Below are positions 1-9,331 of a DNA stretch of 64,000 bases, piece by piece. Where the stretch lies: the NCBI RefSeq assembly GCF_000768065.1, contig NZ_JRKM01000001.1, positions 2,046,001 through 2,110,000 on the forward strand. The letters run 5' to 3'. The notes beneath the pieces were generated by a model that was given only the letters and a program-made list of their open reading frames with translations, did not search any database and was not told the origin of the DNA. Position 1 is the first letter of the stretch. The number at the start of each line of letters is the position of its first letter. This stretch comes from Aquabacterium sp. NJ1 (GTDB lineage Bacteria; Pseudomonadota; Gammaproteobacteria; Burkholderiales; Burkholderiaceae_C). Both the position numbers and the translations under genes were made by a program.

Positions 1-1284
1 AGCCAGCCTCAGGCCCGCCTGTCGCGTGACGACGTCAACCGCCTGTTCCACGCCGTGCTGCCCGAGGCGCTGGACAACGTGCTCAAGCGCCTGCGCGACC
101 TGAATTTGCTGGTCTGGGACGCCACCCCGCAGGATTACCACCTCTCGCCCCTGGCGCAACAGGTGCATGGCCTGCTGGCCCCGCTGACCACCCCGCCCGC
201 CGCCGAATACGACGACATGGCGGCCTTGTTGTCGCAGGTGGCCGGTGCCCAGCAGCTCGGCCTGGTCAGCACAAACCAGCTCAAGCACCTGCACGCCCAG
301 CTGGCGCGCCTGCATGACGAGTTCTCGGACGCGATTGCCAGCGGCTCGGAATCGCGCCTGCGCCTGGCCCAGCCGCGCTTTGATCGCGCCCTGGAACTGG
401 TAGACCGCGCCGGCCAGGCCCTGACCGCGCTGATCCGCGCCGAGCACGAAGACCCGCGCCTGGAGCGCGAAGCCCGCGCCATCGGGCAGGAACAGGCTCG
501 CCTGCTGTCCATGGCCAGCCAGTTCACACGCGCCCTGCAACAGGCCGACCGCCAGCGCGTGACGCTGGGCTCCACCGGCCTGACGACCTCGGACGTGCGC
601 GCCTGGCTGCAACGCCACCCGGCCCTGCACGAGCTGATGGGCGAGGCCCTGTCCGTGCCGGTGCGGCCGGTGATGGTCAGCCAGCACGACCTGGTCGACG
701 TGGCCGAAGGCGAATTCGAGCGCGACCGGCCGGGCGCGCAAGGCAGCGCCGGCCTGCCGCCGCCCGCCGAGGCCGCCTCCGGCACGCTCGACACGCTCAG
801 CCTGCCACCCGAGCTGGGCAACCTCATCAGCCTGCTGGACCGCTGGTCCGAGCTGGCCACCGAAGAGGCCGCGGCCCGCGCCGCCTCACCGGATCAAGAC
901 CCGAACGCGCCCCCGCCCGGTACGCGCCCCCTGGCCGACGCCATCCTGGGCGGTCGTTTCGCCCAGGCGGCCTACCGCCTGCAACTCATGCCCCTGGTGG
1001 GCGATGCGCAGGCCCAGACCCTCAAGGGCCTCACGGGGGATCTGGCGCGTGCGCCCTGGCAGTGGCGCTTCAAGTCCAAGCACATCACCCCGGATGACGA
1101 GTCCGTGGCCCTGATCAGCGATGGCGATGTCCTCCCGGCCCGCTTTGACGAACAAGGCCAGGTCATCCCCCTGCCGCCCGACGATCGCGAGCCCATCGTC
1201 CTGACGGCCGCCCCGAGCCAGGACGCGCCCACCCGCCGCAAAGGCGCCGGCGCCCCGAAGAAATCCAACCAAGCACAAGCATGA
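1..1284 (+). CDS. Kleisin-like subunit of a condensin (MksF/JetA-like), 5' end missing
   Basis: The frame is open from base 1, so the N-terminus lies outside the window; at least 427 residues are visible. The first 50 or so residues look like a winged helix (an LSRDDVNRLF helix, a second helix, then LLVWD and YHLSPLA strands). A long helical middle and an acidic/proline-rich stretch follow, ending in a basic tail. The stop overlaps the next start as ATGA, and an SMC-like ATPase follows two genes later. This order (helical winged-helix protein, small winged-helix protein, SMC ATPase) is that of MukF-E-B, MksF-E-B and JetA-B-C. The kleisin assignment rests on this context and predicted architecture, not on a recognised catalytic motif. 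In that role it would bridge the ATPase heads. The GTG at 55 is only an internal codon. Confidence 0.6.
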   Translation, partial: SQPQARLSRDDVNRLFHAVLPEALDNVLKRLRDLNLLVWDATPQDYHLSPLAQQVHGLLAPLTTPPAAEYDDMAALLSQVAGAQQLGLVSTNQLKHLHAQLARLHDEFSDAIASGSESRLRLAQPRFDRALELVDRAGQALTALIRAEHEDPRLEREARAIGQEQARLLSMASQFTRALQQADRQRVTLGSTGLTTSDVRAWLQRHPALHELMGEALSVPVRPVMVSQHDLVDVAEGEFERDRPGAQGSAGLPPPAEAASGTLDTLSLPPELGNLISLLDRWSELATEEAAARAASPDQDPNAPPPGTRPLADAILGGRFAQAAYRLQLMPLVGDAQAQTLKGLTGDLARAPWQWRFKSKHITPDDESVALISDGDVLPARFDEQGQVIPLPPDDREPIVLTAAPSQDAPTRRKGAGAPKKSNQAQA

Positions 1285-2132
1285 GCGCACACCTCGACGA
1301 CGCGGCCTTGTTGGCCGCCGAACTATTGGCGCGCCGCTGGCTGCCCCGCCAGCACCCCAAGGTCAAACGCGCCCTCATCGACGCCGAACTGTGGCAAGCC
1401 ACGCAGGACCGCCTGGCCCAGGTCGGCCTGCGCCTGATCGACAACCTGTATGCCGACCACGTCAGCGTGGCCCTGCTGCGCCAGGCCGAATCCACCGTGT
1501 TTGGCGAATCAGGTCTCAACAGCCACAACAACATCGACCTGCCGCGCGACGCCGTCTCGCTGCTGGTGGTGCTGTGGGCGCTGATCATCCTGCCCAAGCG
1601 CGAGCGCCAGGCTGCCCGCGCCGCCAACCAGCATGGCGACGAACAGAACGACATGTTCGGCAAGGATCGCCCCGTGCCGACCGCCGCCAGCGTCAGCCCG
1701 CTGGTGTCCTACCGCGCGCTGCTGGCCGACTTCGGCGTGCAGCTGGGCAAGAAGACCCGCCTGGACACCAACCTGCGCCGCCTGGAGAACCACGGCTTCA
1801 TCGGGCGCAAGGGCGAGGACATCGTCGAAGGCCCGCTGCTGGATTTGCTGCTGGACTACGACGCGCTGGCCTCGCGCATCCTGCAAGGCGCCTTGGGTGA
1901 TGTGCTGATGCAGGCCAAGGAGCTGATCGGCAACTTGCCGCTGGCCCTCACGAATCCGGTGCAAGAGGAGCTCGAAGAGATCCCCGATGAGGACCTTGGC
2001 GAGGCTGAAGATGCCGCGCCGCCTGCCATGGCCTCTGAACCCGACGCCCCCGTTGTCAGCACCGATGCCGCCCCAGCAGCGTCCGAGGCCGACCCCACTG
2101 TGGCCCCCTCTGCCGCCCCCGACCAGGCCTGA
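1281..2132 (+). CDS. KITE-like subunit of a condensin (MksE/JetB-like)
   Basis: A 283-residue protein starting with the ATGA overlap on the previous stop, which suggests translational coupling. Residues 1-210 are helical with a likely winged-helix segment near 150-195 (LDTNLRRLENHGFI, then a short strand and LLDLLLDYDAL). This fits the DUF4194/JetB/MksE type of small condensin subunit that clamps the kleisin. Residues from about 215 form an acidic Pro/Ala-rich tail, probably disordered. The gene ends six bases before the SMC-like ATPase. The call depends on position and length (MukE/MksE/JetB are about 200-240 residues); the long tail is unusual. It could be a more distant winged-helix partner with a different fold. 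Confidence 0.55.
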   Translation: MSAHLDDAALLAAELLARRWLPRQHPKVKRALIDAELWQATQDRLAQVGLRLIDNLYADHVSVALLRQAESTVFGESGLNSHNNIDLPRDAVSLLVVLWALIILPKRERQAARAANQHGDEQNDMFGKDRPVPTAASVSPLVSYRALLADFGVQLGKKTRLDTNLRRLENHGFIGRKGEDIVEGPLLDLLLDYDALASRILQGALGDVLMQAKELIGNLPLALTNPVQEELEEIPDEDLGEAEDAAPPAMASEPDAPVVSTDAAPAASEADPTVAPSAAPDQA

Positions 2133-2138
2133 TCCCCG

Positions 2139-4955
2139 ATGTTTCACCTGCAAAGCCTTGAACTGCTGCACTGGGACTACTGCCAGCGCCTGACCCTGCC
2201 GCTCGACGGCGCCATCATCACCGTGGCCGGCCCCAACGGCTCGGGCAAGACCACCCTGCTGGACGCCATGCGCACCCTGCTGGGCCTGGACTGCTCGGGC
2301 GGCCGCAACTACAAGACCTACGCCCGCCACGCCAACGCCGACAGCGCCTGGCTGCGCGCCACAGTGGACAACCGCCCCCGCAACCGCCAGTCCTCCAACC
2401 GGCCGTTTGCACGTTGCCTGCTGTACGCGGACACCGTGACCCTGGCCTGCCGCATCGACCGCAATGGCGGGGACTGGACGCGCCGCTACATCATGGTCGA
2501 AGGCGATGTCTCCATCGAGCAGATGATCGAACGCGGTGACAAGGACTGGCTGGGCATCGACAACTGGCGCAAGCGCCTCGAAGGCGCCGGCCTGAGCCGT
2601 GCGATCGCCAAGGTGCTGGCGCTGGAGCAAGGCCAGACCGACCGCCTGTGCGAGTACTCGCCCAAGGAGCTGCTCAAGCTGGTGTTCGACGTCTTCGGTG
2701 ACCAGGACGTGCTCGACCGCTACGACGAAGCGCGCAACCACCAGAAGCAGCTCACGCAGGAAGTCGAAGCCGCGGACCGCGAGCTGTCTCACGGCAAGGC
2801 CCAGCGCGCTGAGCTCGAATCGCGCGTCAACAACTACCGCCAGTGGGAGCTCAAGTGCCAGGAGCGCGAAACCCTGGCCACCGAAGTCGTGCCCGTGCTC
2901 AGCAATGTGGAGACACGCAAGAGCCTGGCGGGCAAGCTGCGAGAGCTGCACAAACAGCGCCTGCAATCGTCTGACGACCGTCGCCAGCATGGCCAGGTCA
3001 AGGCCGACCTGCTGCAGCGCCTGCAGGACCAGACCGACGCCGCCACCCGCGTGGAAGAGCTGGAAGCCCAGGTGCGCAGCGCCCGCCGCGTGCAGGAAGA
3101 AGCCCGTGATGCCGAACGCCCCGTCGAGCTGCTGGTCAAGCGCGCCGACGAGCTGCAAGGCCTGGCCAGCGTCGAAGGCGACGCGCAGCAGCTCACGCAG
3201 CGCATTGCCGAGCTGGGTGAACACAAGCAGAAGCTGTCCACGCAATGGCAGCGTTTGAAGGACCAGCGCGACGACGCCCAGAAGGCCATGGACGGCCTCA
3301 AGGGCCAGCGCCTGGCCCCGCCCCCACCGGAGGTCACGCGCTTTCGCCGTGTGCTGGACGAAGCCGGCATTGGCCACCACCTGATCGCCGACATCATCGA
3401 GATCACCGATGAGAAGTGGCGCGCCGCCGCCGAAGGTGTGCTGCGCGGCAGCCGCTGGGTGGTGGTGCTGGAGCGCGCAGGGCAAGAAGCCCAGGCCCTC
3501 GCCCTGGCCGAGAAAGAGCGCTACCGCCACTACGTGGTGGCCGATGCCGAACACGCGCCCGCGCAACCCGACAAGAACAGCCTGCTGGCCGTGCTGAACT
3601 TCTCCGCGCCCGCGCCCCATTGGCTGCTGCGCCAGCTGGGCAACATCCGCCGTGTGGCCCACACCGAAGAGGGCGTGAAGGTCGGCGGCGAGTGGATCAC
3701 GCCTGACGCCTACCACCGCGACCCGCGCGGCGGCCGCAGCGTCTGGGTGGACCCCAGCCAGTACCAGTTCGGCGCCTCGGCCATTGCCACACGCCGCGAC
3801 AGCATCGACAAGCGCTTGGCCCAGCTCGACGAAGAGATGACGCGCATCGTGCGTGACCAGGCCTTCTTCGACCGCCAGCTGCAGGACGCCCGCAAGGCCG
3901 CACAAGGCTTCACCGCCGCCGCCGAGCTGGCCGAGCGCGAAGCCGAATTCGCCGAAGCCCGCCGCCAGCTGCCCGTGCTCAAGCAGGCCCGCGCCGAAGC
4001 CGGCGAGCGCTGGCAACAGACCGAGGCCCAGCTCAAGCGCGCCGTGGTCGAGCAGACCAATGCCCAGCACGCCTACAAGCAGGCCCAGGAACGCCTGGCG
4101 CACATCGAACAGCGCAGCGCCCAGCACGAGCGCGAATGGCAGATCCGCTTTGATGATGTCATCGCGCAGGCCGTGATGTCACGCGAGGTGAAGCTGCAAC
4201 TGCCGCGCAGCTGGCGCCGCCCCGAGCGCATCAAGGAGATGCTGGGCCACTACGGCAACGCCACCCAGGCCCGATTGCGTGCCGAAGCGGTGGAGCGGGA
4301 ACTCAATGAAGGCAAGTGGGAAACCGACCCCACCGTGATCGAGCAGCTCACGCTGATGAACGCCAACGTGCTGCGTCAGGAAGACGAGCTCAACCAGCGC
4401 AAGGCCAGCAATGCCGCGGCGGCGATTGCCGTGGACAACGCCCGCGAGCGCTACACCGACGTGCTCAAGGTGACGGTGCGCCGCTACCGCAAGAACATCA
4501 TCGAACTGGGCCAGCTGGCCGGCGTGGAAGTCAACGCCGAACTGCCCCACCTCGATGGCGACGACTCCGGCCTGCGCCAGGCCGAACTCAAGGTGCACTT
4601 CAACTTCGACGGCAAGGGCAGCATCGGCCTGAACGACGGCGAAGCCTCGGGTGGCCAGCAGGTGATCAAGTCGCTCATCCTGCTGGTGGGCCTGATGAAG
4701 GACGACGAAACCCCGGGCGGCTTCGTGTTCATCGACGAACCCTTCGCCCACCTGGACGTGCGCAACATCCAGCTGGTCGGCCACTTCCTGCGCTCCACGC
4801 GTGCGCAGTACGTGCTGACCACGCCGATCACGCACAACGTCGAGGTGTTCGAGCCGGCGGATGTCACCCTGGTCACGGCCAAGAAGCCCAAGGGCGCGCG
4901 CTGGGCGCCGCCCATCGGTGTGCTGCAACGCCGCGTGCCCACCGAGTTCGCCTGA
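2139..4955 (+). CDS. SMC/MukB-like ATPase (MksB/JetC-like)
   Basis: This 938-residue protein has the split ABC head of SMC proteins. The N-terminal half has Walker A GPNGSGKTT at 31-39 and a Q-loop region LEQGQTDRL at 162-170. Predicted coiled coil runs from about 190 to 395. A globular hinge-like block follows at about 395-560, beginning after a Pro-rich APPPPEV segment. A second coil runs to about 790, and the C-terminal head carries signature SGGQQ at 837-841 and Walker B FVFIDEP with Asp866-Glu867. Such ATPases load on and extrude DNA, or clamp plasmids. At 938 residues it is much shorter than MukB (about 1480), so the arms are short. No JetD topoisomerase-like nuclease gene follows; the next gene is an unrelated secreted esterase. 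Family membership is clear; subtype (Mks versus Jet) is inferred. Confidence 0.75.
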   Translation: MFHLQSLELLHWDYCQRLTLPLDGAIITVAGPNGSGKTTLLDAMRTLLGLDCSGGRNYKTYARHANADSAWLRATVDNRPRNRQSSNRPFARCLLYADTVTLACRIDRNGGDWTRRYIMVEGDVSIEQMIERGDKDWLGIDNWRKRLEGAGLSRAIAKVLALEQGQTDRLCEYSPKELLKLVFDVFGDQDVLDRYDEARNHQKQLTQEVEAADRELSHGKAQRAELESRVNNYRQWELKCQERETLATEVVPVLSNVETRKSLAGKLRELHKQRLQSSDDRRQHGQVKADLLQRLQDQTDAATRVEELEAQVRSARRVQEEARDAERPVELLVKRADELQGLASVEGDAQQLTQRIAELGEHKQKLSTQWQRLKDQRDDAQKAMDGLKGQRLAPPPPEVTRFRRVLDEAGIGHHLIADIIEITDEKWRAAAEGVLRGSRWVVVLERAGQEAQALALAEKERYRHYVVADAEHAPAQPDKNSLLAVLNFSAPAPHWLLRQLGNIRRVAHTEEGVKVGGEWITPDAYHRDPRGGRSVWVDPSQYQFGASAIATRRDSIDKRLAQLDEEMTRIVRDQAFFDRQLQDARKAAQGFTAAAELAEREAEFAEARRQLPVLKQARAEAGERWQQTEAQLKRAVVEQTNAQHAYKQAQERLAHIEQRSAQHEREWQIRFDDVIAQAVMSREVKLQLPRSWRRPERIKEMLGHYGNATQARLRAEAVERELNEGKWETDPTVIEQLTLMNANVLRQEDELNQRKASNAAAAIAVDNARERYTDVLKVTVRRYRKNIIELGQLAGVEVNAELPHLDGDDSGLRQAELKVHFNFDGKGSIGLNDGEASGGQQVIKSLILLVGLMKDDETPGGFVFIDEPFAHLDVRNIQLVGHFLRSTRAQYVLTTPITHNVEVFEPADVTLVTAKKPKGARWAPPIGVLQRRVPTEFA

Positions 4956-4965
4956 ATGCCATGCC

Positions 4966-4991
4966 GACAAAGCCTGCCAGGGCACTTTGTC
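4966..4991 (+). terminator. Possible hairpin after the condensin-like operon
   Basis: GACAAAG at 4966-4972 pairs with CTTTGTC at 4985-4991, and TGCC pairs with GGCA inside it with a two-base bulge. There is no T-run after it, so it is a weak terminator candidate. It lies 11 bases past the stop of the SMC-like gene. The rest of 4992-5173 shows nothing I can name apart from a GGAG ribosome site before 5174. Confidence 0.3.
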
Positions 4992-5173
4992 AGCCGCCCG
5001 ACGACTCGGGATTACCCGACGGGCATTGCACGCCAAGCGTCACCGCCCTGACACTTCCATCCCCCTCGGGTTAGGGGTGTCGGGGGACGAGCGGTGGCTA
5101 ACCCGCCCCTGGAAAAAAACACTGTGTTCCAGACTTCATCACATGGTTCATACAACCCGTTGATGGAGTCAAC

Positions 5174-6451
5174 ATGTCACTCAATGCATTGATCAAGGCC
5201 GCGTCCAAGGCCGTCGGTATCAGCCTGCTGTGCAGCATCGCCGCCCAGGCCGCCTACCTGAAATGGGAAATGGTCGAGCTGCCCGCCTCCAGCGGCGCCT
5301 CCTGCGGCAACGGCACCCCGTACCGCTTCTTCGTCAACCGCACGCCCTTCACCAGCAAGACGGTGGTGATGTTCGAAGGCGGCGGCGCCTGCTGGGAAAA
5401 GGGCACCTGCGAAAACAAGGCCGGCACGCAACTGGCCGCGGTGAACCCTGACGGCATCCCCACCAACTACATGAGTGACTGGAACCGCCAGGCGCACTAC
5501 GGCCTGGTGACGCCCTTCACCGCCCGCATCGACCCGCTGACTGCGGTGCAGACCCAGAGCTGGAACATCGTCTACCTGACCTACTGCACGGGTGACGTGC
5601 ACGCCGGCAACAAGGTCACGACCTACTCCGACAGCACCGGCTCCATCGCCTGGTACCACCGTGGCGCCGTCAACGCCAAGGCCGTCAGCGACTGGATGGC
5701 CGCCAACCTGCCCAAGCCCGATGTGCTGCTGCTCACCGGCTTCTCGGCCGGCGGCGTGGGCTCGACGGTCAACTTCCCCTACATGCGCACCAAGGTCAAG
5801 GCCAACAAGGCCGCGCTGCTGGCGGACTCCGGCCCGCTGTTCTGGACGCCCCGCGATGGCGACCCCGCGCAATACCCTTCGCAGCCCCTGCACAACAAGA
5901 TCCGTGAGGTCTGGGGCCTGGATGAGCCCAATGGCCTGGCCACCGAGTTGATCACCAAGTACCCGGCTGCTGGCGACACCAACAACCTGGGCTCCGTCAC
6001 CGCAGGCCTCAACAAGATCTTCCCGAACGACCGCATCGGCTACGCGATGTTCCAGGAGGACATGGACTTCTCGGCCTTCTCGTACACGGCCTTCTACCCC
6101 GACATCTCGGGCGCCGCGACGGACGCCGATCGCCAGGCTGCGCTCAACAAGCGCTGGCGCCTGGACATCAACAACACGCTGTCGCACATCCCGCCTGCCG
6201 CCAACATGGGTTACTACATCCCCAACTACCGGCAGATCAACCTGTCGCACTGCCTGACCATCGTGACCTTTGGCGACACGGGCATCAAGGAAGCCAACCT
6301 GGCCAACGTCGGCACCTTCGTCGACAACCTGCTGGACTTCTCGGGCAGGACGCCGGTGATCCGCTCGCTGGAGCAAAGCCGTGTGAAGGCACCGGCCACC
6401 AACCTGTCCGACCTGATCGCGCAGATCATCGGCAAGTCCGGTCTGTTCTGA
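5174..6451 (+). CDS. Secreted pectin-acetylesterase-family hydrolase
   Basis: A 425-residue alpha/beta hydrolase with an N-terminal signal peptide ending near AAQAA (residue 27). The pectin acetylesterase / Notum family (CE13) features are visible: FEGGGACW at 68-75 (oxyanion GGGxC segment) and nucleophile GFSAGG at 189-194 with Ser191. DSG follows the nucleophile, and NLSHC near the C-terminus supplies a likely catalytic His. Several cysteines suggest disulphides. The family removes acetyl or other acyl groups from polysaccharides, but bacterial members are poorly characterised and no pectinase genes are nearby, so the substrate is unknown. With a Sec signal and a type II secretion system in the same window, export by that system is plausible but only inferred. 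The start has GGAG spaced appropriately upstream. Confidence 0.8.
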   Translation: MSLNALIKAASKAVGISLLCSIAAQAAYLKWEMVELPASSGASCGNGTPYRFFVNRTPFTSKTVVMFEGGGACWEKGTCENKAGTQLAAVNPDGIPTNYMSDWNRQAHYGLVTPFTARIDPLTAVQTQSWNIVYLTYCTGDVHAGNKVTTYSDSTGSIAWYHRGAVNAKAVSDWMAANLPKPDVLLLTGFSAGGVGSTVNFPYMRTKVKANKAALLADSGPLFWTPRDGDPAQYPSQPLHNKIREVWGLDEPNGLATELITKYPAAGDTNNLGSVTAGLNKIFPNDRIGYAMFQEDMDFSAFSYTAFYPDISGAATDADRQAALNKRWRLDINNTLSHIPPAANMGYYIPNYRQINLSHCLTIVTFGDTGIKEANLANVGTFVDNLLDFSGRTPVIRSLEQSRVKAPATNLSDLIAQIIGKSGLF

Positions 6452-6521
6452 CCTGGGCGCGCGGGCCCTCGGCGGGCCCCGCATGACCACGGGCTCGACG
6501 GACTCGTCGGGCCAAACAAAA

Positions 6522-6544
6522 CGGGCTCCAGTGGAGCCCGTTTC
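6522..6544. terminator. Bidirectional intrinsic terminator
   Basis: CGGGCTCC at 6522-6529 and GGAGCCCG at 6533-6540 form an 8-bp stem with a 3-base loop, with AAACAAAA before and TTTCTC after. It sits between the convergent esterase (ending 6451) and PEP-CTERM gene (ending 6586) and could serve both. Confidence 0.85.
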
Positions 6545-6585
6545 TCATGGGGCGGCAACGCCCCGGGTCAGCCGGCGGCCGGCAC

Positions 6586-7077
6586 TCAGTTGCGCTGGCG
6601 ACGACGCGCCACCAGGCCCATCACACCCAGGCCAGCCAGGGCCAGCGCCATGGATTCAGGTTCGGGCACCGCCGGCGTGGCGTACAGGCTGCCCACATAG
6701 GCATGGCCGCCCTTGGGGTAAGCGCCCTCAACCGTCAGCGTGTGCGCCCCGGCAGCCAGGCCGCTGAAGTTGAAGCCATAGCCGGTCGGGGTGGAGGTCA
6801 GCGCCAGGGCGTTGCCATCGATCAGCACGGAGCTGAACGACACCGTGCCGAAGAACATGCCCACCGAGCCGATCACATCGCTCTTGCCTGACAGATCAAA
6901 GAAAAAGTCGTCGCTGAAGACGCCCCCGGCGGCCTTGCCGGTGGCCAGCAAGTCGCCATACAGCGAGGGGGTGGGCGACAGGGTGCCCAGTGAATCGTCG
7001 GGATAGGCCACCACCCCCGCCGATGCCGCGCCGGCCAGCAGCACCGAAGCCGCTGCAAGTACCACGTTCAATTTCAT
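6586..7077 (-). CDS. PEP-CTERM protein, FxDxF type
   Basis: A 163-residue exported protein. The signal peptide runs to about residue 20 (ending GAASA). The mature part contains the FxDxF motif at 54-58 (FSDDF) and ends with a PEP-CTERM sorting signal: VPEPES, a hydrophobic helix of about 16 residues, then RRRQRN. In such proteins the tail is thought to be recognised by exosortase (EpsH/XrtA type) and the product linked to exopolysaccharide or biofilm matrix. No exosortase is in the window. The ribosome site (AGGAGG on the minus strand) is near-perfect, suggesting high expression. Function beyond surface or matrix localisation is unknown. Confidence 0.85.
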   Translation of the reverse strand: MKLNVVLAAASVLLAGAASAGVVAYPDDSLGTLSPTPSLYGDLLATGKAAGGVFSDDFFFDLSGKSDVIGSVGMFFGTVSFSSVLIDGNALALTSTPTGYGFNFSGLAAGAHTLTVEGAYPKGGHAYVGSLYATPAVPEPESMALALAGLGVMGLVARRRQRN

Positions 7078-7157
7078 GGAAAAACCTCCTAGAGCCCGCC
7101 AGAAGAACCATCTGACTGATGGGGAAAACGCTCAAGCCCGTGAACACACCGTCACTC

Positions 7158-7268
7158 TGACTCATTCAGGTTTCGGTTTTATGTCACGAACAGGGCACAC
7201 CGTACCCCCCAATCCGGTGGAACATCGTGACAGAACGTACAGCCCACTGGGCTGAATGACTCATTCAG
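7158..7268. promoter_or_regulatory. Repeated 12-mer and 17-bp palindrome upstream of the PEP-CTERM gene
   Basis: TGACTCATTCAG occurs twice, at 7158-7169 and 7257-7268. The second copy is the right half of a perfect 17-bp palindrome, CTGAATGA-C-TCATTCAG, at 7252-7268. This lies in the 340-base gap (7078-7417) upstream of the minus-strand PEP-CTERM gene, so it may be an operator for a dimeric regulator. No recognised regulator box matches. The rest of the gap contains only the pckG terminator. Confidence 0.45.
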
Positions 7269-7374
7269 ACACAGTCCTCCAGAGGCGCTTGCAATTTCAT
7301 GTCATGTGAAGCCCTGTCACATGGCGGACAAACGGGCCACGGGTTCCGCCCAGGCACGGCGCACCGGCAAAGAA

Positions 7375-7394
7375 AAAGGCCCCGAAGGGCCTTT
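7375..7394 (-). terminator. Intrinsic terminator of pckG
   Basis: AAAGGCCC at 7375-7382 pairs with GGGCCTTT at 7387-7394 around a 4-base loop. On the minus strand the stem is followed by a run of T (TTTTTC). It lies just past the pckG stop at 7418. Confidence 0.85.
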
Positions 7395-7417
7395 CCTCAT
7401 CCGAAGCCAGGAAGGCC

Positions 7418-9277
7418 TCAGGCAGCCAGACGCTGCTCCAGCTTCGCCTTGGTGGCGGGCATGGCGGCAGGCAGGTTGTAAGCCAGTTGCGTGAACAGCT
7501 CGTCGTGCAGCTTGAGTTCTTGCGCCCAGGCAGCCTTGTCGATGCCGATGACGGACTGGAACTGGTCCTTGGTGAAGTTCAGGCCGTTCCAGTTGATGTC
7601 TTCGTAGTTGGGGCTCAGGCCGAAAGCGTTTTCCACGCCGTTGGCCTTGCCTTCCAGGCGGCCGACCATCCACTCCAGAACGCGCATGTTTTCGCTGTAG
7701 CCAGGCCACACGAACTTGCCGTCAGAACCCTTGCGGAACCAGTTCACGCAGTAGATCTTGGGCAGCGCGTGACCAGCGGCCTGCAACTTGGCGCCCAGGT
7801 TCAGCCAGTGCTGGAAGTAGTCGCTCATGTTGTAGCCCATGAAGGGCAGCATGGCGAACGGGTCACGGCGCACCACGCCCTGCGCACCGAAGGCGGCAGC
7901 GGTGGTTTCGGAGCCCATGGTGGCAGCCATGTAGACGCCTTCGGTCCAGTCACGGGCTTCGGTCACCAGCGGCACGGTGGTCGAGCGGCGGCCACCGAAG
8001 ATGAAGGCGTCGATGGCCACACCGGCGGGGTTGTCCCATTCGGGGTCCAGCGCGGGGTTGTTGGTGGCGGACACGGTGAAACGGGCGTTCGGGTGAGCGG
8101 CCTTGACGCCGGTTTCCTTGGCAATCTGGGGCGTCCAGTCCTTGCCTTGCCAGTCGATCAGGTGAGCGGGCGGCACGTCGGTCATCGACTCCCACCACAC
8201 GTCGCCGTCATCGGTCAGGGCCACGTTCGTGAAGATCACGTCGCGGTCCAGCGACTTCATGCAGTTGAAGTTGGTCAGCGTGTTGGTGCCAGGGGCCACG
8301 CCGAAGTAACCGGCTTCGGGGTTGATGGCGTACAGCTTGCCGTCGGCAGCAGGCTTGATCCAGGCGATGTCGTCACCGATGGTGGTGACCTTCCAGCCCT
8401 TGTAGCCTTCTGGCGGGATCAGCATGGAGAAGTTGGTCTTGCCGCAAGCCGAGGGGAAGGCGGCCGCCACGTGGTACTTCTTGCCTTCGGGGTTGGTCAC
8501 GCCCAGCAGCAGCATGTGCTCGGCCAGCCAGCCTTGCTCGCGGCCCATGTTGGAGGCGATACGCAGGGCGAAGCACTTCTTGCCCAGCAGCGCGTTGCCG
8601 CCATAGCCCGAACCGTAGGACCAGATTTCGCGGGTCGTGGGGTAGTGAACGATGTACTTGGTGTCGGGGTTGCAAGGCCAGGCCACGTCCTTCTGACCTT
8701 CGGCCAGGGGGGAGCCAACCGTGTGCACGCAAGGCACGAACTCGCCATCGGCGCCCAGCACGTCGATCACGCCCTTGCCCATGCGGGTCATGAGCTTCAT
8801 GTTGACGGCCACGTAGGCGCTGTCAGACAGTTCCACGCCGATGTGGGCGATGTTCGAACCCAGGGGGCCCATCGAGAAGGGGATGACGTACAGGGTACGG
8901 CCCTTCATGGCGCCCTTGAACAGCGCGTTTTCGCCGGTCTGCAGCTTGGCGCGCATCTCGTCGGGGGCACACCAGTTGTTGGTGGGGCCGGCGTCTTCCT
9001 TGCGGTCCGAGCAGATGAAGGTGCGGTCTTCCACGCGGGCCACGTCGGACGGGTGGGTCCAGGCCAGGTAGCTGTTGGGGCGCAGCTCGGGGTTGAGCTT
9101 CTTGAACGAACCGGCAGCCACGAGCTGGGCGCACAGGCGGTCGTATTCTTCCGTGGTGCCGTCGCACCAGTAGATGTCCTTGGGCTGCAGCAGGGCAGCC
9201 ATTTCGGCCACCCAGGCAATCAGCTTGGTGTTCTTGACGTAGGCAGGTGCGTTCACCTGTGCAGCAGTCGTCGTCAT
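7418..9277 (-). CDS. pckG: Phosphoenolpyruvate carboxykinase (GTP)
   Basis: A 619-residue cytosolic enzyme converting oxaloacetate and GTP to phosphoenolpyruvate, GDP and CO2, the entry to gluconeogenesis. The P-loop with the hallmark active-site cysteine, PSACGKTN, is at 275-282 (Cys278). [11 protein letters not shown] and the NWFRKG region near the C-terminus are also characteristic of the GTP class. Length matches the family (about 600-620). I chose the ATG at 9277 (MTTTAAQ): it has GGAG eight bases upstream, whereas the upstream in-frame start at 9322 would add 15 residues without family support. It is monocistronic, with its own terminator and a 364-base upstream region. Confidence 0.97.
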   Translation of the reverse strand: MTTTAAQVNAPAYVKNTKLIAWVAEMAALLQPKDIYWCDGTTEEYDRLCAQLVAAGSFKKLNPELRPNSYLAWTHPSDVARVEDRTFICSDRKEDAGPTNNWCAPDEMRAKLQTGENALFKGAMKGRTLYVIPFSMGPLGSNIAHIGVELSDSAYVAVNMKLMTRMGKGVIDVLGADGEFVPCVHTVGSPLAEGQKDVAWPCNPDTKYIVHYPTTREIWSYGSGYGGNALLGKKCFALRIASNMGREQGWLAEHMLLLGVTNPEGKKYHVAAAFPSACGKTNFSMLIPPEGYKGWKVTTIGDDIAWIKPAADGKLYAINPEAGYFGVAPGTNTLTNFNCMKSLDRDVIFTNVALTDDGDVWWESMTDVPPAHLIDWQGKDWTPQIAKETGVKAAHPNARFTVSATNNPALDPEWDNPAGVAIDAFIFGGRRSTTVPLVTEARDWTEGVYMAATMGSETTAAAFGAQGVVRRDPFAMLPFMGYNMSDYFQHWLNLGAKLQAAGHALPKIYCVNWFRKGSDGKFVWPGYSENMRVLEWMVGRLEGKANGVENAFGLSPNYEDINWNGLNFTKDQFQSVIGIDKAAWAQELKLHDELFTQLAYNLPAAMPATKAKLEQRLAA

Positions 9278-9331
9278 GTGAAAAGCTCCAGAAAGTAAAA
9301 AACAGGGTCTCGGCAGCCCCATAAAAAGCGT

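Noticed and set aside
1509..4127. 872-residue open frame on the minus strand opposite the condensin-like genes
   Set aside because: It is antisense to three coupled genes with recognisable motifs and has a Gly/Val/Leu/Ala-rich composition typical of high-GC shadow frames.
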